Shown: positions 44,305-53,160, counted from the first letter of the stretch. The stretch is 53,306 nt of DNA from Acidimicrobiaceae bacterium (GCA_002729765.1 PBYV01000051.1:1-53306), one strand, 5' to 3'. The notes: generated from the letters alone by a model not told the origin. Numbers and translations: made by a program.

Positions 44305-45459
44305 GTGAATACTAAAACCTCTACTGGAAAACATAAGAAAATTTTAAGCATTTCAGCAAATCCACCCGGATTCCGTTCTCTACGTTTCGTTGTGTTAATT
44401 ACAGCGATGATCATACTTATCCTTCTAGGGGTTGTAATGGTCCTTTCAGCCTCATCGGTTAATGATCTTCGTATTTTCGGTGATACTTGGCACCATTTAA
44501 AAAGACAAGTTTTATGGCTCTTGTTGGGGATTCTTTCGATGGCAGTAACGATACGAATCGATTATCGAAAAATTAGAAAATTTTCTATCCCACTTTTACT
44601 TTTCTCGTTAGCTCTATGTGCTCTTGTGTTGTTTCCAAGTGTCGGAATTACGGCTAATGGCTCGGCTAGATGGATCGGTATAGGGTCGTTCACTTTTCAG
44701 CCTTCTGAATTCCTTAAGTTGGCAATAGTTATTTATCTAGCGGATTTGTTCTCTGGATCAAAGAAAAAAACAAATGTGACTATAACTTCAATCAAGAAAT
44801 TTCTACTAGTTCTTGGAACAGCGGCAGCTCTTCTCATGCTTGAGCCAGATTTAGGAACGACGGCTATCATCGCTGCAATTTCATTAACTGTTCTATTTTT
44901 TTCTGGCTTCCGTCTTAGAAATCTTCTTGTAATGGGAATTTCAGGAGTTGCTTTGCTTTTCGCAGCAAGTTACTCATCGGGCTACAGACGAAGGAGGCTC
45001 TTGGGAGTTTTAGATCCATGGCAGGATCCGACTGGTACCGGATGGCAAGCTCTTCAATCAGCGGTAGCTATTTCACAAGGTGGAGTGAGTGGATTAGGAC
45101 TTGGGGAAAGCCGAGCAAAGTGGGGATTTCTACCATTTTCACATACTGATTTCATCTTCGCAATTGTTGCTGAGGAGTTGGGTTTTATTGGAGCTTGTTT
45201 AGTGATTCTCGCATTTTTATCAATAGGTTTGGCAGGTTTAGCTTCTGCTTTTAAAGCTCCGGATAATTTCGGACAACTTTTGGCGGCAGGTATAACGGCT
45301 TGGATAAGTATTCAAGCATTTGTGAATTTAGGGGCGGTTCTGGGGATGTTGCCTATCACAGGTGTTCCGCTTCCTTTTGTTTCTTCCGGTGGAAGTTCTT
45401 TAGTTGTAACTATGGCTGCGTTTGGAATTTTATTGAATGTTTCAAGGCAGACGCGATGA
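44305..45459 (+). CDS. ftsW: FtsW septal glycan polymerase (SEDS family)
   Basis: A 384-residue SEDS protein with about ten membrane helices. SASSVNDLRIFGDTWHHLKR follows helix one, QPSEFLKLAIV is the SEDS signature, EPDLGTTAII contains the catalytic-type aspartate, and the PFSHTDFIFAIVAEELGFIG and PFVSSGGSSL motifs are near the C-terminus. It polymerises lipid II at the septum with FtsI. GTG start, 8 bases after murD. It could also be called RodA by homology, but its dcw position supports FtsW. Confidence 0.93.
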   Translation: MNTKTSTGKHKKILSISANPPGFRSLRFVVLITAMIILILLGVVMVLSASSVNDLRIFGDTWHHLKRQVLWLLLGILSMAVTIRIDYRKIRKFSIPLLLFSLALCALVLFPSVGITANGSARWIGIGSFTFQPSEFLKLAIVIYLADLFSGSKKKTNVTITSIKKFLLVLGTAAALLMLEPDLGTTAIIAAISLTVLFFSGFRLRNLLVMGISGVALLFAASYSSGYRRRRLLGVLDPWQDPTGTGWQALQSAVAISQGGVSGLGLGESRAKWGFLPFSHTDFIFAIVAEELGFIGACLVILAFLSIGLAGLASAFKAPDNFGQLLAAGITAWISIQAFVNLGAVLGMLPITGVPLPFVSSGGSSLVVTMAAFGILLNVSRQTR

Positions 45460-45475
45460 GTAAGGATAAATGTAA

Positions 45476-46606
45476 ATGATTTCAGGTGCTTGTCGTGTCT
45501 TAATTGCCGGAGGGGGTACTGCAGGCCATGTTATTCCAGCAGTAGCAATAGGAAAAGCTCTTTACAGTAAAGGGGTTTTGAAAAAAGAAAATGAAATCCA
45601 TTTCGTCGGAAGTAAGAGGGGAACGGGTAGAGAAATTGTTCACGAAGCCGGCTTTGAGATGAGTGTTCTTCCCGGACGCGGAATACAAAGAAAGCTTACT
45701 TTTCGGAATGTATTATCGACTCTCTCTTTACTCTCCGCGTTTTTTAGAGCTTCATTAATGATCCTTAAGGCTAAACCAGAAATCATTGTCGTGATGGGAG
45801 GTTATGCAAGTCTTGCATGCGGTTTAGCGGGAAAGCTTTTTAACGTGCCCTTATTAGTAGCCGAACAGAATGCGGTTCCAGGAGCTACTAATAAAATCAT
45901 CGCGCGCTTCGCTGAAGTGTCAGCTGTTTCCTTTGAGGGCGTTAATCTTCCGCATTCCGTGCTGACAGGAAACCCACTTAGGTCTGAAATCTTAAATTTT
46001 ATCGAGTCCGATTCTCGTAAGGAAGTTCGGAGAGAGTTGGGAGTCGATGACAGAACAATGATCACGGTTTTTGGCGGCTCTTTGGGAGCACACCATTTGA
46101 ATGAGACGGTATTCGAATTGTCTGAACTTTGGGAAGGTAAAGCTATTTCTATTTACCACGTTGTGGGGGCACGTGATTGGCCAGAATTTTCTCAATTAGA
46201 ACAAAAATCAATTGGTGATGTCGAGTACAAAATGATCGAATACTTGAGTGACTTAACAGCACTAATCGGAGCAGCAGATTTAGTCATCAGTAGGGCAGGT
46301 GCGACAAGTGTCTCAGAAATTACTGCTTTGGGAGTGCCCTCAATACTTATTCCTCTTCCAAATTCTCCGGGAAACCATCAAGAAAAAAACGCGCTCTTTT
46401 TTGAAAAAAATGGTTCAGCGATGCTTCTTCCGGATAATGAACTTAGTTGCATTTCCCTATCCAATAAGATTAGTTATTTATTGGAAGATGAATCAATTTT
46501 ACTAGAAATGAGCAAAAGAACGAGAGCTGTTGCTCATTTAACTGCTGGGGATGACATGGTAGATCTGATTTCGAACATCATTGAAAGAGAGTCTTATGGT
46601 AAATGA
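45476..46606 (+). CDS. murG: UDP-GlcNAc:lipid I GlcNAc transferase
   Basis: A 376-residue GT28 enzyme producing lipid II at the inner membrane face. AGGGTAGHVIPAVAIG is the N-terminal G loop, VAEQNAVPGATNK binds lipid I, FGGSLGAHHLNE is the second G loop, and ISRAGATSVSEITALGVPSI binds UDP-GlcNAc. AAGGA lies just before the ATG. The last 11 bases overlap murC. Confidence 0.96.
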   Translation: MISGACRVLIAGGGTAGHVIPAVAIGKALYSKGVLKKENEIHFVGSKRGTGREIVHEAGFEMSVLPGRGIQRKLTFRNVLSTLSLLSAFFRASLMILKAKPEIIVVMGGYASLACGLAGKLFNVPLLVAEQNAVPGATNKIIARFAEVSAVSFEGVNLPHSVLTGNPLRSEILNFIESDSRKEVRRELGVDDRTMITVFGGSLGAHHLNETVFELSELWEGKAISIYHVVGARDWPEFSQLEQKSIGDVEYKMIEYLSDLTALIGAADLVISRAGATSVSEITALGVPSILIPLPNSPGNHQEKNALFFEKNGSAMLLPDNELSCISLSNKISYLLEDESILLEMSKRTRAVAHLTAGDDMVDLISNIIERESYGK

Positions 46607-47978
46607 AGAGGTGGATCTTTCTGTAAAAAACTCTGTTCATATTATCGGCATTGGTGGAGCTGGAATGGGAGCAATTGCTGAGGTGCTTGCAACTATGGGC
46701 CATGTAGTAAGTGGGTCTGATATCAAAGACTCGCATCGTCTGGATCGATTAAGGGCATTTGGGGTTGAAATCTTTATAGGACATGATTCGAAAAATGTTA
46801 AAAGTGTTAACTTTGTTGCACGCTCTACGGCAATTTCAGATTCAAACATTGAGTGTTTGCAGGCCGTCGAGAATGGAATTCCTCTTTTAAGTAGAGAAAA
46901 AGTTTTGAGAAGTATTTCTAAACTTAAGGATTCGATTGCTGTTTCAGGGACTCACGGGAAAACAACTACTTCATCGATGCTTTCACTTGTGCTACGTGAA
47001 GCTGGATTAAAACCTTCGTTTATTATTGGGGGAGAAGTGAATGAGATTGGAACTGGAGCGGTCTGGGATGAAGGGGAGCTTCTTGTAATAGAGGCAGATG
47101 AAAGTGATGCATCTTTTTTGGGTTTGAAACGAAAGTTGTCAATCATTACCAATCTTGAAGAAGATCATCTTGAGTATTTTGGAGGATTCGAAGCCCTTTA
47201 TGAAGCGTTTGTGAAATTCGGAGATGAAACAGATGGAGTTGTTTTACTTGGAATTGATGACGTTAATTCACTACGGCTATCCAATGAAATTGAGGCAACG
47301 ACAGTTGGGTTTAATCCTCTTGCAGACTGGAGAATAGAGTTAACAAAGGAAACATGGAAGGGCTCTGAGTTTTGCATCACAGGTGAAGAAACCTTAACGC
47401 TTTCAATTCCCATACCAGGAGTGCATAACGTAAAAAATGCTTCTATAGCGGCAGTAGGGGGATTCATGTCGGGCGTTGAACCGGCGATCATTGCGGATGC
47501 TTTGAGTGGTTTTGGTGGGGTGGCTCGTCGTTTCGAACATAGAGGAAGTGAGAACGGTATTGTTTTTGTGGATGACTATGCGCATTTACCTTCTGAAGTT
47601 GAAAGCACTATAGAGGCAGCCTGCAGCGGTGACTGGAATCGAATTTTTGCTGTTTTTCAACCACACCGTTACAGTCGAACGGAATCTATAGGAGCGACTT
47701 TCACAGATTCTTTTTCAAAAGCTGATCTTGTAGTAATAACAGATATTTTTGCGGGAGGAGAAATTCCTCGTCCAGGAGTTTCCGGTCTTATAGTTTTTGA
47801 TGCGGTTAAAGAGAAGTATCCCGATCTCGATCTTCATTACCTTCCGAACCGTGCTGAAGTCGTTAATTTCCTAGTTGCTGAGTTGTCTGACGGGGATTTA
47901 TGTCTAACGATGGGCGCCGGTGATATCACTTCTTTGCCTGAAGAAGTCAAATACGGTCTGGGTCAGTCTCGTGTTTGA
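46596..47978 (+). CDS. murC: UDP-MurNAc:L-alanine ligase
   Basis: About 460 residues. HIIGIGGAGMGAIAEVLATM is the nucleotide-binding opening, SGTHGKTTTSSM the ATP loop, and EADESDASF plus VDDYAHLPSEVEST the active-site core (many MurC have HHP where this has HLP). It adds the first alanine of the stem peptide. The track starts at TTG 46581; ATG 46596 behind GAAAGAGAG is preferred. Confidence 0.95.
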   Translation: MVNEEVDLSVKNSVHIIGIGGAGMGAIAEVLATMGHVVSGSDIKDSHRLDRLRAFGVEIFIGHDSKNVKSVNFVARSTAISDSNIECLQAVENGIPLLSREKVLRSISKLKDSIAVSGTHGKTTTSSMLSLVLREAGLKPSFIIGGEVNEIGTGAVWDEGELLVIEADESDASFLGLKRKLSIITNLEEDHLEYFGGFEALYEAFVKFGDETDGVVLLGIDDVNSLRLSNEIEATTVGFNPLADWRIELTKETWKGSEFCITGEETLTLSIPIPGVHNVKNASIAAVGGFMSGVEPAIIADALSGFGGVARRFEHRGSENGIVFVDDYAHLPSEVESTIEAACSGDWNRIFAVFQPHRYSRTESIGATFTDSFSKADLVVITDIFAGGEIPRPGVSGLIVFDAVKEKYPDLDLHYLPNRAEVVNFLVAELSDGDLCLTMGAGDITSLPEEVKYGLGQSRV

Positions 47979-48903
47979 TGAAAATCTCAATGCTTTTCAT
48001 GCGGAGATTGATGAAAGTATTCCAAGTGATCTAATTATTGAGAATGCGCCTTTATCGGATTTAAGTACATACAGAGTAGGGGGTCCTGCTGCACTATTGG
48101 TAAAAGTAGAAGAAGAATCGAGCTTTTCTGCGATATCAAAAGGACTAGCGAAATTTCCGCTGCCTGTACTGATCATGGGTAATGGTTCGAACGTTCTTAT
48201 TTCTGATACTGGTTTCAGGGGAATTGTTTTAAAACTAGGAGGATTTTTTGAAACGATTGAAATTAAAGACACGACTGTAAAGGCCGGTGCTGCCGCAAAA
48301 TTACCAGTCGTGGCTCGGGAAACCGTGAAGTTCGGTTTAAGTGGTTTTGAATGGGCGGTAGGTGTTCCCGGGAGTGTTGGTGGTGCTGTAAGGATGAATG
48401 CAGGTGGCCATGGGAGTGATATGGCTGCTTCTTTAATTGAAGTGACGATTCTGAATTTACTTAATGGTTCACTATTAACTGTTCCAGCTTCGGAATTACA
48501 GCTTTCCTATCGTCATTCATGTATCAAAAGCACTGACTTGGTGATTAATGCAACGCTTAAGTTGATGATGGGTAACAGAGATGAAGGTGAACGCCTCTTA
48601 AAAGAAATTGTTAAATGGCGTCGTGAAAATCAACCCGGAGGACAGAATTCTGGATCTGTATTTACAAATCCAAAAGGTGATTCGGCTGGTCGTTTGATAG
48701 AAATCGCTGGATTAAAAGGCTTACGAGTGGGTTCTGCCTGTATTTCTGAAAAACATGCCAATTTCATACAAGTCGACGAAGATGGCAGTGCAGAAGATGT
48801 TAGAGAGTTAATGTCTTTAGTTATCAAAAAAATTGAAGAAATTCATTCGGTTACCCTGAAGCCAGAAACACTTTTAGTCGGTTTTGATCGTGATTCTGTG
48901 TGA
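47971..48903 (+). CDS. murB: UDP-N-acetylenolpyruvoylglucosamine reductase
   Basis: About 310 residues. The FAD domain shows STYRVGGPAALLV, MGNGSNVLISD and GVPGSVGGAVRMNAGGHG; the catalytic-type serine is in NSGSVFTNP, and LIEIAGLKGLRVG with SEKHANFI is the substrate domain. It reduces enolpyruvyl-UDP-GlcNAc to UDP-MurNAc. The only in-frame start near the conserved region is GTG 47971, overlapping murC by 8 bases; the track's 47920 start lies inside murC. Confidence 0.94.
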   Translation: MFDENLNAFHAEIDESIPSDLIIENAPLSDLSTYRVGGPAALLVKVEEESSFSAISKGLAKFPLPVLIMGNGSNVLISDTGFRGIVLKLGGFFETIEIKDTTVKAGAAAKLPVVARETVKFGLSGFEWAVGVPGSVGGAVRMNAGGHGSDMAASLIEVTILNLLNGSLLTVPASELQLSYRHSCIKSTDLVINATLKLMMGNRDEGERLLKEIVKWRRENQPGGQNSGSVFTNPKGDSAGRLIEIAGLKGLRVGSACISEKHANFIQVDEDGSAEDVRELMSLVIKKIEEIHSVTLKPETLLVGFDRDSV

Positions 48904-49622
48904 AAGTTGAAACTAAAAATTTTCGAAAAGCTATAGGTATTGCGATAATTTGTATTCTCCTACTCGGCCTCTATTCTGCTACCCAGTCAGAGTTGCTGGA
49001 TGTTGATGAAATAGACGTGCTTATAACGGGAGGGAATGAAATAAGTTCAAATGAGGTGGTTGCTTTAAGCGGGATTTCACTTTCGCAATCGATGATTTCA
49101 GTTAATTCTGATAAAGCTGAGTCCTTAGTACTGATGAATCCGTGGGTGGATGAGGTTGATATAAATAAGGAGTGGCCTAACAGGGTTTCGATTTGGGTAA
49201 GTTTGCGAAACGCATTTGCTTATGTAAGTACACTTGAGGGCAAATTTGCAACCATTGATGCCGACGGAATCGTTTTAGAACTTTCTAAATTTAACTCATC
49301 TGATGATTTTGTGACTCTGATTGTTGAAAAGCTAGCTAATCCGGGAAGTAAAATTAAGGGCATTGAAATGATGCTCAGGGCAACAAGGGCTATCAGCCCT
49401 GATTTACAGCAATGGATAAAAATCATTTCGCCAACTGCGTCTGGTGTTCGAGCGGAGATGCAAGGATCTGTCTTTGTGAGATTGGGTGTCTCGGACGATT
49501 TCACGACCGCAATGACTGATTTGAAAGCAGTTCTTGGTCAGGTTGAGCTGATGTGTATACAGAGTATTGATGTCAGCGTCCGGGAAAATCCAATAATAGA
49601 AAGGGATAATTCAAAGTGTTGA
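48900..49622 (+). CDS. ftsQ: Division protein FtsQ/DivIB (POTRA domain)
   Basis: A 240-residue bitopic protein. A short basic tail, a single helix (about residues 11-27, IGIAIICILLLGLYSA), the POTRA domain (DEIDVLITGGNEISSNEVVA then MNPWVDEVDINKEWPNRVSI) and a beta-domain follow. It links FtsL/FtsB-type proteins to FtsW-FtsI. GTG start overlaps murB (GTGA). The C-terminus is followed by a 157-base gap with a separate promoter for ftsZ. Confidence 0.92.
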   Translation: MKVETKNFRKAIGIAIICILLLGLYSATQSELLDVDEIDVLITGGNEISSNEVVALSGISLSQSMISVNSDKAESLVLMNPWVDEVDINKEWPNRVSIWVSLRNAFAYVSTLEGKFATIDADGIVLELSKFNSSDDFVTLIVEKLANPGSKIKGIEMMLRATRAISPDLQQWIKIISPTASGVRAEMQGSVFVRLGVSDDFTTAMTDLKAVLGQVELMCIQSIDVSVRENPIIERDNSKC

Positions 49623-49640
49623 AGGAATTTCACTAAAGGG

Positions 49641-49669
49641 TTGACTTTATAGTTCACTCCACGTAGTCT
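49641..49669 (+). promoter_or_regulatory. ftsZ: Probable internal promoter for ftsZ
   Basis: TTGACT (49641-49646) and TAGTCT (49664-49669) are separated by 17 bases, matching the housekeeping-sigma pattern at 5/6 and 3/6 positions respectively. The predicted start near 49676 gives an ftsZ leader of about 100 bases. This would let ftsZ be expressed apart from the long upstream operon. Confidence 0.55.
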
Positions 49670-49695
49670 CATAACCACTAGGAGGAGTCAGGAGG

Positions 49696-49720
49696 AACCT
49701 TAAAGTTTAACTTTAAGGTT
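49696..49720. repeat. Perfect 11-bp-arm palindrome in the ftsZ leader
   Basis: AACCTTAAAGT and ACTTTAAGGTT are exact reverse complements around a TTA loop. It lies about 20 bases after the predicted transcription start and 60 before the ftsZ start. No T-run follows (GGGCTTTCC), so it is not a terminator. It may be an operator dyad or a leader RNA hairpin. Confidence 0.85.
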
Positions 49721-49779
49721 GGGCTTTCCGTTTAGAACAGTAAAAGACTTTCAATCACTAAGTGGATGGAGAAATGATT

Positions 49780-50862
49780 GTGACAACACCACAGAATTAT
49801 CTAGCAGTAATAAAAGTGGTTGGAATAGGCGGTGGCGGTGTGAACGCTGTTAATCGCATGATAGATGTCGGTTTGAAAGGTGTTGAATTTATAGCCATAA
49901 ACACCGATGCGCAGGCCTTACTAATGAGTGATGCGGATGTAAAACTCGACATAGGTCGAGAATTGACTCGTGGGTTAGGAGCAGGAAGTGATTCTTCGGT
50001 TGGTAGGCAGGCGGCTGAAGACTGTCGTGGCGATATAGAAGAATGTCTTGAAGGCGCCGACATGGTTTTCATTACTGCTGGCGAAGGAGGAGGCACCGGA
50101 ACTGGAGCAGCACCAATAGTAGCTGAAGTAGCAAAGTCATTAGGAGCCCTAGTGATCGGAGTAGTTAGCAGACCGTTCACATTTGAAGGAAGAAGGCGAT
50201 CAATGGAGGCTGACGCCGGTATCGCTGCACTTAGAGAAGTGGTGGATGCACAAATTGTGATTCCAAATGAACGCTTATTGTCAGTTTCTGACGAAAACAC
50301 TTCCTTGATCGATGCTTTTGCTATGGCTGATGAAATTTTACTTCATGGTGTTCAAGGAATAACCAGTTTGATCACTACACCTGGACTCATCAACACGGAT
50401 TTTGCAGATGTTAAGCAAGTCATGCATGAAGCAGGTTCGGCGATAATGGGCGTTGGTGAATCGTCAGGCGACAGTGCAGCCTTGCATGCAGCACGAAAAG
50501 CTCTTTCTAGTCCACTTTTAGAAGCTTCTATTGAGGGAGCTCAGCGAGTCTTGTTAAACATTACAGGTTCCTCTGAATTGGGAATAATTGAGGTTAGCCA
50601 AGCTGCTGACGAGATACATGGAGTCTCACACCCCGATGCAAATATTATTTTCGGAACAGTTATTGATGACGAGATGGCTACAAATGTTCGTGTGACAGTA
50701 ATCGCGGCTGGTTTCGACCGTTGGGACAGCGACCGTGTTAGGAAACCTTCTAGATCTTTATTTAGAAACACTGATGAAAAAGAAGAAGGATTACTTGCTG
50801 ATGTTTTTGGTGAAGAATTCGATGATGAGGACGGCTTGGAAGTCCCTGACTTTTTGAAGTAA
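49780..50862 (+). CDS. ftsZ: Cell division GTPase FtsZ
   Basis: About 360 residues. The tubulin signature is GEGGGTGTGAAP; KVVGIGGGGVNAVNRM opens the GTPase domain, and VADP-region helices follow. The acidic tail ends with DDEDGLEVPDFLK, which matches the conserved C-terminal peptide bound by SepF in actinobacteria. The linker is short (about 40 residues). GTG 49780 gives MTTPQNYLAVIKVVG, almost the mycobacterial N-terminus, with GGAG at 8-base spacing; the track's GTG 49762 and ATG 49774 are less likely. Confidence 0.96.
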   Translation: MTTPQNYLAVIKVVGIGGGGVNAVNRMIDVGLKGVEFIAINTDAQALLMSDADVKLDIGRELTRGLGAGSDSSVGRQAAEDCRGDIEECLEGADMVFITAGEGGGTGTGAAPIVAEVAKSLGALVIGVVSRPFTFEGRRRSMEADAGIAALREVVDAQIVIPNERLLSVSDENTSLIDAFAMADEILLHGVQGITSLITTPGLINTDFADVKQVMHEAGSAIMGVGESSGDSAALHAARKALSSPLLEASIEGAQRVLLNITGSSELGIIEVSQAADEIHGVSHPDANIIFGTVIDDEMATNVRVTVIAAGFDRWDSDRVRKPSRSLFRNTDEKEEGLLADVFGEEFDDEDGLEVPDFLK

Positions 50863-50871
50863 AAATTTTGA

Positions 50872-51585
50872 GTGGCAAGAGAGCTTTTTCGACAGACTTT
50901 ATCTGACGGAAATTTAATTGTTTCTTTAATTTCCGAAATTGAAGACGGTGATTTTTCATCAGATCAAGATCGAAATAGAAAACTAAAAGAGAATCAGTCA
51001 AGAATTCGTGACGGTGAGTGGAATTGGCTTTCTCAAGAACATGGAACCGAAATTATTTGGCTCGATGGAAACAAAGGAGCTTCTGGTATTAGAGGTGATG
51101 CACTTGCAACCTCTTCTTTCCAAAAAGTAATTGCTATAACAGTTGCGGACTGTTTGCCTCTATTACTAATAGAGGAAAGTGGTATTCTCAGTCTTATTCA
51201 TTTAGGTTGGCGTGGTATCGAACAAGGTCTCTTAGAGAAAAGTATCCAATTAATTAAGACAATGAGCAATGAGCCGCTGAGTGCTGTTTTGGGGCCGTGC
51301 ATTAATCCTTGTTGCTATGAATTCGGTCAAAATGAAATGGACACTCTTGTTGAGAAGTATGGGTCCAAAATAGTTGGTAAAACTCTCGCTGGTTCTCTTT
51401 CATTGGACATAAAGGAATGTGTTAGGGGAATATTGACTAGTTCTGATGTGGATATCAAATATGATGACCCTTTTTGCACAAGTTGTGATCCACGTTATTG
51501 GTCTTTTCGTTCAGAGGGTACTGATAAACGCCAGGTGATGATTGCATGGAAAGAGGAAACTGGGGAGGAGATTAGGAGAAAATGA
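50872..51585 (+). CDS. pgeF: PgeF/YfiH-family laccase-domain protein
   Basis: A 237-residue protein from GTG 50872. AITVADCLPLLL, LIHLGWRGIEQG and LGPCINPCCYEFG are the metal-binding signatures (His, Cys, His) of the family. In E. coli PgeF cleaves mis-incorporated amino acids from UDP-MurNAc, and family members have purine nucleoside phosphorylase activity. Its position between ftsZ and yggS is conserved in actinobacteria. The usual HAGWRG reads HLGWRG here. Confidence 0.92.
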   Translation: MARELFRQTLSDGNLIVSLISEIEDGDFSSDQDRNRKLKENQSRIRDGEWNWLSQEHGTEIIWLDGNKGASGIRGDALATSSFQKVIAITVADCLPLLLIEESGILSLIHLGWRGIEQGLLEKSIQLIKTMSNEPLSAVLGPCINPCCYEFGQNEMDTLVEKYGSKIVGKTLAGSLSLDIKECVRGILTSSDVDIKYDDPFCTSCDPRYWSFRSEGTDKRQVMIAWKEETGEEIRRK

Positions 51586-52235
51586 AGGGTTCTTACATTG
51601 AAGAAGTGAAAGAGAGGGCTCAAGAGTTAGCTGAAGCGGTACATACGAAGAGCGGTGGAAATGCCATCTTGCTCCCAGTTACAAAAGGTTTTGGTGTGGG
51701 GGAGGTGCAGGCGATGTTGGAAGTGGGTTTAACTAAAGTCGGAGAGAGTTATGCGCAGGAGATGCTTGAGAAAGCAGAAATCATCACTGACGACAGACTC
51801 GCTTGGCACATGATAGGAAGAATACAACGGAATAAGGTTAGAAAATTATCAGAAACTGTGGATCTTTGGCATTCCGTGGATCGAGAAGAGTTAATCACTG
51901 AGATTTCTAAACATAAAAGTGATTCAAAAATTCTAATCCAGGTGGATATGAATGATAGGTATGAACAGGGAGGATGCTCTCCGGAAAATGTTCCGAATCT
52001 AATTGAATTTGCCTCTGATATAGGTGTAAAGGTAGAAGGCTTGATGACTATTGGAGTTGATCAGGATATTGAGGCGACTCGAAATATTTTTTCTGAGTTG
52101 GCTAAATTATCTAAAAGAATGGGTTTGAAGGAAATTTCTATGGGAATGTCGAATGATTTTGAAATAGCAATCGATTACGGCGCAACCATTTTGAGAGTTG
52201 GGAGGAGTATTTTTGGTGAAAGGGCAAAAAAGTAG
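51582..52235 (+). CDS. YggS/PLPBP-family pyridoxal-phosphate homeostasis protein
   Basis: A 217-residue single-domain TIM-barrel protein that binds PLP without catalysis. The PLP lysine is in LLPVTKGFG, WHMIGRIQRNKVRKL and VDLWHSVDREEL follow, and SMGMSNDFEIAIDYGATILR with VGRSIFGER form the phosphate-binding end. Overlaps pgeF by 4 bases (ATGA). It belongs to the ftsZ-sepF segment, where it is often found, though the reason for the linkage is unknown. Confidence 0.93.
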   Translation: MKGSYIEEVKERAQELAEAVHTKSGGNAILLPVTKGFGVGEVQAMLEVGLTKVGESYAQEMLEKAEIITDDRLAWHMIGRIQRNKVRKLSETVDLWHSVDREELITEISKHKSDSKILIQVDMNDRYEQGGCSPENVPNLIEFASDIGVKVEGLMTIGVDQDIEATRNIFSELAKLSKRMGLKEISMGMSNDFEIAIDYGATILRVGRSIFGERAKK

Positions 52236-52328
52236 AAAACTGTATATTTATCTCTTCAAGGTGATACTTTTTTCTTCAAGCCTAGAGTTACTATCCATTT
52301 AGCTATAACTTAGATGTACGGAGGCGTT

Positions 52329-52847
52329 ATGTCATTTTGGCAAAAGACCATGCTCTGGTTGGGTTTAGGGCCAGATGAAATGTATGAAGGGATGTCTGAT
52401 GGCGTCCGACCTCGTAGTTGGCCTCCTGAAGAGAACAGTGAAGAAATTGCTCCTTCAAAATCGACCAGAACTCCTATAAAAGCAAGATTGAAGGAAAATT
52501 TTACGGAGCAAAAGCCTTTATTGGTGGAGTCGACTGGAACTGTTAGGCCTTTGCGTGCCGCACGCACTACCAAACCTAAGACGGAAGAACCAAAAAGCTT
52601 TAACGAGGTAACTGCTTTCGCTGACAGATATATCTCTGGAAATGCTGTTCTTGTTAAATTGGGAGGTGTTGAACATGCTGTTGCACGACGGATCATCGAT
52701 TTTGCGAGTGGTTTATGTTACGCAGAAAAAGGTGAAATGGAAAGAATGGGAAATCAGGAGTACTTGTTGATTCCAAAAGATGCAACGGTAGATCCTGAGA
52801 CGAGGGAAAAATTAAAAGAAGAACTTAAGAATATGTCGCAGGGATAG
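52329..52847 (+). CDS. sepF: SepF, membrane anchor for FtsZ
   Basis: About 172 residues. The amphipathic N-terminus MSFWQKTMLWLGLG can insert in the membrane, a proline/basic linker of about 75 residues follows, and the SepF core has SFNEVTAFADRYISGNAVLV, RRIIDFASGLCYAEKGEMER and EYLLIPKDATV. With no FtsA in this cluster, SepF is the probable main anchor of the Z-ring, as established for other actinobacteria. ATG 52329 follows GGAGG at 4 bases and is preferred over the track's 52314. Confidence 0.94.
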   Translation: MSFWQKTMLWLGLGPDEMYEGMSDGVRPRSWPPEENSEEIAPSKSTRTPIKARLKENFTEQKPLLVESTGTVRPLRAARTTKPKTEEPKSFNEVTAFADRYISGNAVLVKLGGVEHAVARRIIDFASGLCYAEKGEMERMGNQEYLLIPKDATVDPETREKLKEELKNMSQG

Positions 52848-52851
52848 TCCG

Positions 52852-53109
52852 ATGAGCAGTGTTATCTGTCTTTTGTTGCAAATCTATTCCTTGTTGATAC
52901 TTGTGAGAGTTGTTTTTAGTTGGTTTCCTGTTTCGCCTAATGGAACAGCTGCTGTAGTTTCTGGATTTCTGTCGTTCGCAACCGATCCTGTTCTTCGACC
53001 CTTACGTAAAGTGCTACCTCCGATTCGTTTTGGTTCTGCGTTAATGGATTTGTCGCCGATTGTTGCATTTTTTGGAATAACGTTGCTGCAAAATTTTATT
53101 TGTGGTTAA
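52852..53109 (+). CDS. YggT family membrane protein
   Basis: An 85-residue protein with two membrane segments (residues about 4-22 and 62-82) joined by the family loop FSWFPVSPNG and ATDPVLRPLRKVLPPIRFG. YggT proteins follow sepF in most actinobacterial and firmicute clusters. A role in osmotic or division-linked membrane function has been suggested but not proven. It is 4 bases after sepF. Confidence 0.92.
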   Translation: MSSVICLLLQIYSLLILVRVVFSWFPVSPNGTAAVVSGFLSFATDPVLRPLRKVLPPIRFGSALMDLSPIVAFFGITLLQNFICG

Positions 53110-53114
53110 CAATC

Positions 53115-53136
53115 TTCTAGCGTTCTATTTCTAGCG
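53115..53136 (+). repeat. Short direct repeat upstream of divIVA
   Basis: TTCTAGCG occurs at 53115-53122 and again at 53129-53136, a 14-base period. It lies upstream of a TAATAT hexamer (53149-53154) that ends six bases before the divIVA ATG. It could be a regulator site; the copies are short enough to be coincidental. Confidence 0.4.
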
Positions 53137-53160
53137 ACTTAAGTGCGTTAATATTTACTA

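Noticed and set aside
49797-50300. 167-aa reverse-strand ORF opposite ftsZ
   Set aside because: The forward frame is unambiguous FtsZ; the reverse product is low-complexity Ser/Pro/Ala sequence produced by the complement.
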